A stretch of 45,131 bases of DNA from Opitutia bacterium Tous-C8FEB. Its GTDB lineage: Bacteria; Verrucomicrobiota; Verrucomicrobiia; Opitutales; Opitutaceae. Position 1 is the first letter of the stretch, and every line of letters starts with the position of its first letter. The stretch is taken from the NCBI GenBank assembly GCA_002304435.1, contig NEUZ01000006.1, positions 1 through 45,131 on the forward strand, in the 5' to 3' direction. Under the pieces are notes generated by a model. That model had not been told where the DNA came from. It ran no database searches and saw only the letters and a list, made by a program, of their open reading frames with translations. This document shows positions 37,393 through 45,131 of the stretch, piece after piece. A program made the position numbers and the translations under genes.

Positions 37393-39462
37393 TTAGGGGG
37401 CGGCCGGAGAACCCGGCGGCCGCGGGAAAGTTGCAGCACCTTCCCCCGGGGCGTCGAGCCGGAGGTGGCGGAGGCGGAGTGCGTTGGCCACCACGGTGAT
37501 CGAGCTCAGGCTCATCGCGACGCTGGCGACCATCGGGTGGAGCAGCCAACCGGTCCACGGGTAAAGCACGCCCGCCGCGAGGGGCAGCCCGGCGAAATTG
37601 TACGCGAACGCCCAGAATAGGTTCTGCCGGATGTTGCGCAGGGTCGCGCGGCTCAGGCGGGCGGCGCGCACGAGTCCGGCCAAGTCACCCCGCAGGAGCA
37701 CCACGCCCGCGCTCCGCAGCGCGACGTCGGTGCCGTCGCCCATCGCGATGCCGACATCCGCCGCCGCCAGCGCGGGCGCGTCATTGAGCCCGTCCCCGGC
37801 GAAGGTCACCCGCGCCCCGCGCGCGCGCCAGGCCCGCACCAGATCCTGCTTGCCCGCGGGCGAGATCCCCGCGTGCCACGCGTCGAGGCCGAGCGCCGCG
37901 GCGATCGGCGCAGCCGCCTCCGCGCGATCCCCAGTCACCAGCTCCAGCCGCCACCCCAGGGCCTGCAACCCCCGCACCGCGGGCGCGGCGGAGGGCTTCA
38001 GGGTGTCCGCGAGGGCAATGCAGCCGGCGCGCGCGCCGTCCACCCGCACCTCAACCAAAGTGGCCCCGGCCGCCTCGGCCGGTAGCGGCGGAACCGCTCC
38101 CTTGGCGCGGGCAACCTCGACGCGGCGTCCTTCCACGAGAGCGCTGACGCCGTGGCCCGGCTCCGCGCGGAAGTCCTGCGCCACGGGCAGCGCGAGGCCC
38201 CGTTCCCCGGCCGCGGTGACCAGCGCGCGTGCGAGTGGATGCTCGCTGGGCGCCTCCGCCGCCGCCGCGAGGCGCAGCAGTTCCGCGGGAGCCCATTCCG
38301 GGCCGGCCGGGAGCAGCGCGGCGACGCGGGGCCGCCCGGTGGTGAGCGTGCCGGTCTTGTCCAGCAGGAGCACGGTGGTGCCGGCGAGATGCTCCAGCGC
38401 GGCGGCGTCCTGCACCAGGATTCCGGCGCGCGCGCCTCGACCGATGCCCGTCACGATCGACACGGGGGTGGCCAGCCCGAGCGCGCAGGGGCAGGCGATG
38501 ATGAGCACGGCGACGCCGTTCAGCAGCGCCAAGGGCAGGCGCGGTGCCGGTCCGAACGCGAGCCACGCTGCGAACGTGGCCAGCGCGAGGCCCAGCACCG
38601 CGGGGATAAACCACGCGGTCACCCGGTCGGCGAGGCGCGCGATCGGCGCCTCGCTCTCCTGCGCGGCCGTGACGAGGCGGATGATCTGCGCGAGTACGGT
38701 CTCCGCGCCGACGCGCTCCGCCCGGAGCAGCAGCGACCCGGTCGTGTTCAAGGTTCCCGCGCGAACGGGGTCGCCGACGTCTCGGGGAACCGGCAGTGGC
38801 TCGCCGGTGAGCATCGACTCGTCGACGTCGCTGGCCCCGGTGACCACGCGGCCGTCGACCGGCACGTGCTCGCCCGGGCGGACGCGGAGCAGCTCTCCAA
38901 CGCGCACCGCGGCGAGGGGTACGTCCTCCTCGTGACCGTCCAGGTCCACCCGGTGGGCGATCGGTGGGGCGAGGCGAAGCAGCGCCTCGAGGGCCTCGCC
39001 GGTCCGGGCGTGGGCGCGCTGTTCGAGGATCTGGCCGAGCAGCACCACCGCCGTGATGAAGACGACCGCCTCGAAGTACAGGGGCGGGCCATGGGCGGTC
39101 CGCAGCGCGGCGGGAAAGCTGTCCCCGGCGAGGGTGGCAGCCGCGCTGTAGAGATACGCCGCGCCGGTGCCCGTCACGGTCATCGTGAACATGTTGGGGT
39201 CACGTTCCCGGATGGAGCGCCACCAGCGGCGGTTCAGTGGCGCGCCGGCCCAGAGGAAAACGGGCGTGGTGAGCGTGAACTGCACCCAGGCGAGGAAGGC
39301 GGGATCGATCCCGTGCAGCAACCCGGGCGCGACCATCCCGCCCATCGCGAGCGCGAGCACGGGCAGGCCGCAGGCGAGGGCCACCCCGAGCCGCGGGCGC
39401 AAGTGGCGCTCGTGCGGCAGGCCCATATGGACGGGCTCAGTGGGGGAGGGAATGGCGCTCAC
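37393..39462 (-). CDS. Copper-type heavy-metal P-type ATPase
   Basis: [63 protein letters not shown] start, alternative ATG at 39426. Confidence 0.93.
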   Translation of the reverse strand: MSAIPSPTEPVHMGLPHERHLRPRLGVALACGLPVLALAMGGMVAPGLLHGIDPAFLAWVQFTLTTPVFLWAGAPLNRRWWRSIRERDPNMFTMTVTGTGAAYLYSAAATLAGDSFPAALRTAHGPPLYFEAVVFITAVVLLGQILEQRAHARTGEALEALLRLAPPIAHRVDLDGHEEDVPLAAVRVGELLRVRPGEHVPVDGRVVTGASDVDESMLTGEPLPVPRDVGDPVRAGTLNTTGSLLLRAERVGAETVLAQIIRLVTAAQESEAPIARLADRVTAWFIPAVLGLALATFAAWLAFGPAPRLPLALLNGVAVLIIACPCALGLATPVSIVTGIGRGARAGILVQDAAALEHLAGTTVLLLDKTGTLTTGRPRVAALLPAGPEWAPAELLRLAAAAEAPSEHPLARALVTAAGERGLALPVAQDFRAEPGHGVSALVEGRRVEVARAKGAVPPLPAEAAGATLVEVRVDGARAGCIALADTLKPSAAPAVRGLQALGWRLELVTGDRAEAAAPIAAALGLDAWHAGISPAGKQDLVRAWRARGARVTFAGDGLNDAPALAAADVGIAMGDGTDVALRSAGVVLLRGDLAGLVRAARLSRATLRNIRQNLFWAFAYNFAGLPLAAGVLYPWTGWLLHPMVASVAMSLSSITVVANALRLRHLRLDAPGEGAATFPRPPGSPAAP

Positions 39463-39629
39463 GGCGATGGGACCGGCTCGGGCACGCGGGGTGCGGGCCG
39501 GTGCGGGGCCGGTGCGGGGAGGTGGCGGGGCGGGCCCCCGCGGGGTTGGCGGCAATCGGTGCCAGGTAATCGCGTCCGGTGAGCTGACGCACGCCAACTT
39601 CAGCGGGAGGGCGGCCCGGCCGCGCGCCT

Positions 39630-39956
39630 TCAACCCTTCTTGCCGGACTTCGCGGCCTGCGCGGCGGCCGCGTCGACCTTGGCGAGGAACTTGGCGGGAC
39701 TGGCCTTAAAATCCTCGCCGCAACCCTCGCAGCAGAAGAACACGACGCGGTCCGGCTGGCCGGGCGCGCGGTGGATGTGGCCGGCTGCCTCACCCATGCT
39801 CCCGAGGGGCTCATTGGAGACGAGGCAGGTCTTGAGCGGGTATGCCTTGCGGGCGGCGGCGATGATCTCGGCGTCCGTCTTGGCGGCCGCGGCGGAAAGC
39901 ACGCCGGCGGACAAAAGGAGGCTGGCGAGGAGGGCGGGGATGGATTTCGTGGTCAT
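39630..39956 (-). CDS. Small secreted YHS-like metal-binding protein
   Basis: Signal peptide; [12 protein letters not shown]...[24 protein letters not shown]. Confidence 0.75.
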   Translation of the reverse strand: MTTKSIPALLASLLLSAGVLSAAAAKTDAEIIAAARKAYPLKTCLVSNEPLGSMGEAAGHIHRAPGQPDRVVFFCCEGCGEDFKASPAKFLAKVDAAAAQAAKSGKKG

Positions 39957-40070
39957 AGACGCCAATCCTTACACCCCGGCGCCGGAAATCCCCCGCTCAT
40001 TCTCGCGCGCGCCGCCCGGCAAGATTGCGCGGGGGATTCGGCTGCCGTCGGGGTAAGGTTGCACGAGCGT

Positions 40071-40373
40071 ATGAGTTCCTCCCCCGATCCCCTCCCACCG
40101 CTATTGGCCACCTGGCGCGTCGAGCCCGCTTCGGACCCCGGATTCCGCCGGGCCGTGCGCGAGCGGCTGCAGGCGGGGTCCGCGAGTGCCACCTGGGCGG
40201 CGTTTGCCCGCCGGCGGGCGGCCCTGGTGGGCGGGGCGCTTGCGGTGGCCCTGGTGGGCGGGGCGCTGGGCGGGCACGGTAGCGCCCGCGCCCGGGTGGA
40301 CGAGGATCGGGCGCGTCTCGCTTCCGCCTATGTCGCGGGCTTGGATGCCCGGCTGATGACGCCGGTGCGCTGA
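40071..40373 (+). CDS. Small single-TM protein, CnrY-like anti-sigma candidate
   Basis: N-terminal cytosolic ~50 aa, TM AALVGGALAVALVGGALGG; first gene of a Y-X-H ordered operon. Confidence 0.55.
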   Translation: MSSSPDPLPPLLATWRVEPASDPGFRRAVRERLQAGSASATWAAFARRRAALVGGALAVALVGGALGGHGSARARVDEDRARLASAYVAGLDARLMTPVR

Positions 40374-40388
40374 ACCAACCGGGCGACC

Positions 40389-40820
40389 GTGACGCGCAAT
40401 CTGCTTCTTACCCTGCTGCTGGCGGCCGCCCTAGCCGCCGCCGGGTTCACGGTAGCCTACTGGATGACAGGAGACCGGGCCCTGCGCGCGGCAGCTCGGC
40501 AGGGAGACGCCCTCGAGTGGCTGCGGGTGGAGTTCGCCCTCGACGGGGAGCGGTTCGCCGCGGTGCGTCGATTGCACGAGGAGTTTAGCATCGAGTGCAG
40601 CGCGCATTGCGCGGCCATCGTCGCGGCGCGGGAGCGGTCGGCCCCGGCGACGGAGATCGCGGCGCTAGAGGAGTACTGCGTGGGGGCGATGACGGCCCAT
40701 TTCCGGCAGGTGGCGGCGCGGATGGAACCCACGCAGGGCGAGCGCTACCTTGCCCTCGTGCTGCCCCGCATTCGCGGACACACCCATCAGGGGGCGCCGA
40801 GCGTGCGGCTCGCGCCGTGA
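40389..40820 (+). CDS. CnrX-like periplasmic heavy-metal sensor
   Basis: N-terminal anchor; helical domain LHEEFSIECSAHCAAI...YCVGAMTAHFRQVAARMEPTQGERYLALVLPRI; stop overlaps sigma factor start. Confidence 0.75.
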   Translation: MTRNLLLTLLLAAALAAAGFTVAYWMTGDRALRAAARQGDALEWLRVEFALDGERFAAVRRLHEEFSIECSAHCAAIVAARERSAPATEIAALEEYCVGAMTAHFRQVAARMEPTQGERYLALVLPRIRGHTHQGAPSVRLAP

Positions 40821-41428
40821 GTTCGGCGGACCCGCCGGCCGGTTGGCCGTCCGTCCCCGCCGCCGGCGAGGAGGCGGCCGCCGTCGACCGGGAGCTGATG
40901 GTCCGGGTGCAGGCGGGAGACGAGGCGGCGCTGGGACGCCTGATGGAGCGCTGGGAACGCCCGGTGAAGTCCGTGATCGGCCGTCTGGTGGGCAACGCCG
41001 CGGAGGCCGAGGAGCTGGCGCAGGAGGCGTTCGTGCGCCTGTGGCAGCAGCGCGAACGTTTCCGGGCCGGGGCGGAGTTCCGGCCGTGGATGCTGTCTCT
41101 CGCGCTGAACCTCGCGCGCAACCGTCTACGCTGGTGGCGACGGCGGCCGCTGGTGACCCTCGAGGAGTGGACGCCCCTGCCGCCGGCCGACACCGCGGAT
41201 GGCGCCGGCGCGTTGGAGGCGCGGGAACGGGCGGAGGCGGTCCGCGCGGCCGTTGCGGTCCTGCCGCTCGAGCAGCGGGAAGCGCTGGTGCTGTTCGAAT
41301 ACGAGGGCTTGGCGCAGGCGGAGATCGCGGTGATCGCGGGCACCACGCCCAAAGCGGTAGAGCGCCGGCTCGAGCGGGCGCGCGCGGCACTGCGGGTCAG
41401 CCTCGTGCGCTGGCTGCGGCGCGACTGA
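40817..41428 (+). CDS. ECF RNA polymerase sigma factor (CnrH/RpoE-like)
   Basis: LMVRVQAGDEAALGRLMERW; EELAQEAFVRLWQQRERF; LPLEQREALVLFEYEGLAQAEIAVIAGTTPKAVERRLERAR; GTGA overlap. Confidence 0.9.
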   Translation: MSSADPPAGWPSVPAAGEEAAAVDRELMVRVQAGDEAALGRLMERWERPVKSVIGRLVGNAAEAEELAQEAFVRLWQQRERFRAGAEFRPWMLSLALNLARNRLRWWRRRPLVTLEEWTPLPPADTADGAGALEARERAEAVRAAVAVLPLEQREALVLFEYEGLAQAEIAVIAGTTPKAVERRLERARAALRVSLVRWLRRD

Positions 41429-41467
41429 TTTTGCCCGAACGCCAATCCCCAAGGGCAGGCCTCCGGC

Positions 41468-42889
41468 TTAGGCCAGCGTACGCAGCTGCACGCTGTCGAC
41501 GCGACGGTCCTCGGCCACGATGTCCGTGGCGATCACCAGCTTATCCCCGGAAGCGGCGCGCCCGCTGCGGCGCAGGAAGGCGAGGGCACTCGTCACCGTG
41601 TCGTTGGGGTCCGCGCTGAGTTCCAGCAGGTGCGGCTCCACCCCGCGGAGCAGCCGGAGCTGCCGCAGCAACCCGACTACCGGGGTGAAGACGATAATCG
41701 GGGCGGCTCCGGGACGCAGTGCGGCGAGGCCTTGGGCCATAAATCCGTGGCGAGTGAAGGTGACGAGGCGCGCGCCGGGGATCTGCCGGGCGAGGGTGAC
41801 CGCGGCGTGCAGGACCTTCATCCGGTCGCCGCTGAACGCCGCGCCCACCCCCTCCTCGCCGGCGGTCTCCCGCTCGATCCGGCGGGCGATCCCGTCGAGC
41901 ATCCGCACGCACTCGACCGGGTAGCGGCCGACCGTCGTCTCGCCCGAGAGCATCACGGCGTCCGCCTGCTCGAAGACCGCGTGCGCGACGTCGGTGATCT
42001 CCGCACGGGTGGGCACGGGCTGGGTGATCATCGACTCGAGCATATGCGTCGCGACGATCACGGGCCGGCCGCGGGCGAGGCACGCGCGGATCGCCCGGCG
42101 CTGGATGACGGGGAGTTCCTCGAACGGGCACTCGATGCCGAGGTCCCCGCGCGCGACCATCAGGCCGTCCGACGCCTCGATGATGGCGTCGAGGTTGGTG
42201 ATCGCTGACTGGTCCTCGATCTTCGCGATGATCCGGGTCCGGGAGCGGTGTTCTTCGAGGAACCGTCGCAGCGACTCCAGGTCCTCCGCCGCGCGCACGA
42301 AGGAGAGCGCGAGAAAGTCGATCCCCTCCTCGATACCGACGAGCGTGTCCGCGCGGTCCTTCTCGGTGAAGGAGGGCAGGGAGACGCGGACGCCGGGCAG
42401 GTTGATGTGGCGGCGCGAACCGAGCTCGCCCGCGAGGAGCGTCCGGCAGGTCAGCCGGGTCGCGTCCTTCGCCTCGACGTGGAAGCGGAGCAGGCCGTTG
42501 TCCACCAGCACGACGGCGCCTACCGGCACGTCGTGGACGAGGCCCGGGTAGTTGACGGGCACGGCGGGGACGCCCGGGCGGGCCGGGGCCGCGGGATTGA
42601 CGACGAGGTCGAGCGGGTCGCCCTCGCGCAGGGCCAGCGCGGCGGGGAGGGTGCCGGTGCGAATCTCCGGGCCCTTAATATCCATCATTACGGCGACCTC
42701 GCGGCCCTGACGAGCGCTGACCTCGCGGATGCGGCGGATGACGGCGCGCGTCCAGTCGTGGGTCGCGTGGGCCATATTGAGCCGCAGGACGTCGACCCCA
42801 GCGTCGAGGAGGCGGCCGAGCATCGCCTCACTCTCGGTGGCGGGACCGAGTGTGGCGATGATCTTGGTGTGGCGGAAGGGGGCGGTCAT
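41468..42889 (-). CDS. pyk: Pyruvate kinase
   Basis: HTKIIATLGPATES; RLNMAHATHDW; MMDIKGPEIRTG; MVARGDLGIECPFE; VMLSGETTVGRYPVECV. Confidence 0.95.
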   Translation of the reverse strand: MTAPFRHTKIIATLGPATESEAMLGRLLDAGVDVLRLNMAHATHDWTRAVIRRIREVSARQGREVAVMMDIKGPEIRTGTLPAALALREGDPLDLVVNPAAPARPGVPAVPVNYPGLVHDVPVGAVVLVDNGLLRFHVEAKDATRLTCRTLLAGELGSRRHINLPGVRVSLPSFTEKDRADTLVGIEEGIDFLALSFVRAAEDLESLRRFLEEHRSRTRIIAKIEDQSAITNLDAIIEASDGLMVARGDLGIECPFEELPVIQRRAIRACLARGRPVIVATHMLESMITQPVPTRAEITDVAHAVFEQADAVMLSGETTVGRYPVECVRMLDGIARRIERETAGEEGVGAAFSGDRMKVLHAAVTLARQIPGARLVTFTRHGFMAQGLAALRPGAAPIIVFTPVVGLLRQLRLLRGVEPHLLELSADPNDTVTSALAFLRRSGRAASGDKLVIATDIVAEDRRVDSVQLRTLA

Positions 42890-42947
42890 CGGGGCGCGAT
42901 CGTGGGCCGCGGGGGGCGCGGGGCAAGCCCGGGTCCGGCGGTCGGGC

Positions 42948-43745
42948 TCAGCCAAGCTCGCACCACGGGGTGGAGACGCCGGGGGGGACGACCGCGAAGG
43001 CGCAGGCGGGCAGGGTGGCGCGGACGCCGGCGAGGGCGGCCTCCACTGCGGCGGGCGTGTTACAGTCGCGCGAGAGGTGGGTGAGGAACACGTGGCGCCA
43101 GCGCGGGCTGGCGACGTCGGCGAGCAACTCGCGCGCCGCCTCGTTGGAGAGGTGACCGTGGCGGCCGGCGATGCGCTGCTTGAGGGCCCAGGGGCGGCGG
43201 GAGTCCGCCTGGAGTAGCTGCGGGCAGTGGTTGGACTCGACGACGATGGCGTCGCAGTCGCGGAGGCACTGGCGGACGTTGACGGGCGCGTGGCCGAGGT
43301 CGGTGAGCCACGCGAGGGTCCGCGGCGGGGAGGCCGGGTCATCCGCGCGCCCGTGGGTAAAGCGGAAGGCGACCGGGTCCTGCGCGTCGTGGGGCACGGC
43401 GTAGGTCTCGACGTCGAGGTCGCGATAGCGGAAGCGGCTGCCGGTCTCGAAGAGCTGCCAGCCTACGTTCCACGAGAGGCCCGCCTGCACGGCGCGGCTG
43501 GTGGCGTGGTTGGCGAACACGCGGAGGTGGGGATGGCGGCGGAGCCCGTCGAGCCCCCCGGCGTGGTCCCCGTGCTCGTGGGTGAGGAACACGGCGTCGA
43601 CGCGCTCCAGGGATTCGCCCTGCGCGGCGAGGAGCTGCGCGAGGCGGCGGGCGGAGAAGCCGGCGTCGATCAGCACGCGCGCCTCCGCCGTCACGAGCAG
43701 CGCTGCGTTGCCCGCGCTGCCGCTGCCCAAAATGGTGAAACGCAT
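42948..43745 (-). CDS. MBL-fold metallohydrolase (YycJ/WalJ-like)
   Basis: MRFTILGSGSAGNAALLVT; VFLTHEHGDHAGGL; VVESNHCPQLL. Confidence 0.9.
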   Translation of the reverse strand: MRFTILGSGSAGNAALLVTAEARVLIDAGFSARRLAQLLAAQGESLERVDAVFLTHEHGDHAGGLDGLRRHPHLRVFANHATSRAVQAGLSWNVGWQLFETGSRFRYRDLDVETYAVPHDAQDPVAFRFTHGRADDPASPPRTLAWLTDLGHAPVNVRQCLRDCDAIVVESNHCPQLLQADSRRPWALKQRIAGRHGHLSNEAARELLADVASPRWRHVFLTHLSRDCNTPAAVEAALAGVRATLPACAFAVVPPGVSTPWCELG

Positions 43746-43872
43746 CGCCACGGGCGGCGATCAAGGCGCGCGCGGCGCTGGCGCCAAACCAAAAGCGTAC
43801 CCGAATCGCAGGGCGGCCACGGAATTCCGGCTCGCCCTCCGGCCGGGCCGAGTTTGGCTAGCCTGGCTGCCG

Positions 43873-45131
43873 ATGCGCCCCTTCGCCCCGCTCCTGCTCC
43901 TCTTGGCCGTGCTCCCCGCAGTCGCTGCGCCTGCTCCTGCCCGACCCAATCTGATCTTCATTTTGGCCGACGACCTCGGTTACACCGACCTCGGGGTGCA
44001 GGGCAGCCGGTTCTACGAGACCCCGCACCTCGACCGCCTGGCGGCGCAGGGCACGCGGCTGATGAACCATCATCATCATCAGAACTGCGCGCCCACCCGC
44101 GCCGCGCTGATGACCGGCCAGTATGCGCCCCGCACCGGCGTCTACACCGTGGGCGGGATCGACCGCTTCGATTGGTCCTCCCGCCCGCTGCGTCCGGTCG
44201 ACAATGTCACCAACCTGCCGCTCGACCGCGTCCTGCTGCCTCAGGTGCTGAAGGGCGCCGGTTACACCACCGCGATGTTTGGTAAGTGGCACCTTGGCCA
44301 GCGCGGGGAGTACCTGCCGGGCCGTCGCGGCTTCGACGAGGCCATCGTCTCGAACGGCCGGCACTTCGACTTCGAGACCGAGCCCGCGACGCCCTACCCG
44401 AAAGGTCAGTACCTCGCTGATTTCCTCACGGACCGCGCGGTCGACTTCATCCGCCGCCACCGCGACCGGCCCTTCTTCCTGTACCTGCCGCACTTTGGCG
44501 TGCACACGCCGCACCAGGCCAAGCCCGAACTCATCGAGCGCTTCCGCGCCAAGCCGGCCGCAGGCGGCCACGGCAACCCGGTCTACGCGGCGATGATCGC
44601 TAGCGTCGACGAGAGCGTCGGGCGGGTGATGGCGGCGCTGGACGAGCTGGGTCTCGCGGAAAATACGCTGCTGATCTTCGCCAGCGACAACGGCGGCCTC
44701 GGCGGCTACACGCGCGAGGGCATCCGCAAGGACCGCGAGGACATCACCGACAACGCGCCGCTGCGCAGCGGCAAGGGCAGCCTGTACGAGGGCGGTACGC
44801 GGGTTCCGTTCGTCGCCCGCTGGCCCGGGCGCATCCCGGCGGGGCAGACCCGCGACGTACCGACCATCCACGTGGACCTGCTCCCGACGCTGGCCGCCGC
44901 CGCGGGCGCGCCGCTGCCGGCTGGGCAGATCCTGGATGGCGAGAACCTCCTGCCCGTCCTCCGCGACCCCTCCGCGCGGCTCACGCGCACCGCGATCTTC
45001 CAGCATTTCCCGGGCTATCTTGGGGCGGGCGCCGGCAGCTGGCGGACGACCCCCGTGAGCCTGATTCACGAGGGCGACTGGAAGCTGATGGAGTTCCTCG
45101 AGGACGGCCGGCTCGAGCTTTACCACCTGCG
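43873..45131 (+). CDS. Secreted arylsulfatase, 3'-truncated by window edge
   Basis: RPNLIFILADDLGYTDLGVQGSRFYETPHLDRLAAQGTRL; CAPTRAALMTGQ; GKWHLGQRG; SDNGG; read directly from the sequence because the ORF is open at the right edge and absent from the supplied track. Confidence 0.93.
   Translation, partial: MRPFAPLLLLLAVLPAVAAPAPARPNLIFILADDLGYTDLGVQGSRFYETPHLDRLAAQGTRLMNHHHHQNCAPTRAALMTGQYAPRTGVYTVGGIDRFDWSSRPLRPVDNVTNLPLDRVLLPQVLKGAGYTTAMFGKWHLGQRGEYLPGRRGFDEAIVSNGRHFDFETEPATPYPKGQYLADFLTDRAVDFIRRHRDRPFFLYLPHFGVHTPHQAKPELIERFRAKPAAGGHGNPVYAAMIASVDESVGRVMAALDELGLAENTLLIFASDNGGLGGYTREGIRKDREDITDNAPLRSGKGSLYEGGTRVPFVARWPGRIPAGQTRDVPTIHVDLLPTLAAAAGAPLPAGQILDGENLLPVLRDPSARLTRTAIFQHFPGYLGAGAGSWRTTPVSLIHEGDWKLMEFLEDGRLELYHL

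Noticed and set aside
43858-45126. 422-aa minus-strand ORF at right edge
   Set aside because: Antisense of an obvious sulfatase that is missing from the track only because it runs off the window.
1-45131. CRISPR array, prophage, integrase or rRNA
   Set aside because: No regularly spaced repeats, phage structural genes, recombinase motifs or rRNA sequence recognised anywhere in the window.

Overview
High-GC window whose gene content fits Opitutales/Verrucomicrobia (inferred from gene content and codon usage; no database search was run). Main content, left to right: (1) secreted/cell-surface proteins; (2) an exosortase/exopolysaccharide-type cluster: beta-barrel OMP, exosortase, very large TPR lipoprotein, TMTC-like membrane protein, galE, then a VPDRG-CTERM target protein behind a near-perfect sigma-54 promoter; (3) a HisKA-REC-class III cyclase, an FkbM methyltransferase and a glycosyltransferase-like protein; (4) tRNA-His followed directly by a compact GIY-YIG nuclease ORF, bracketed by a 63-bp perfect direct repeat that rebuilds the tRNA 3' half as an aberrant pseudo-tRNA with a 22-bp palindrome in place of part of the anticodon arm; (5) MidA-like methyltransferase, S41 protease, tsaD; (6) heparinase II/III-like and sulfatase genes; (7) a translationally coupled pair, a PhnD-like periplasmic binding protein and a PAP2-like membrane protein fused to a TIR domain; (8) a tesA / ybbA-ybbP-like ABC cluster; (9) a pectinesterase with a C-terminal duplicated module also found in an unrelated secreted protein at the left end; (10) a Cu-type P-ATPase and a secreted YHS-like protein divergent from a CnrY-CnrX-CnrH-like metal-sensing ECF operon; (11) pyruvate kinase, an MBL hydrolase and a second, truncated sulfatase. 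The best candidates for undescribed biology are the tRNA-His/GIY-YIG cassette and the PhnD-like/PAP2-TIR pair.
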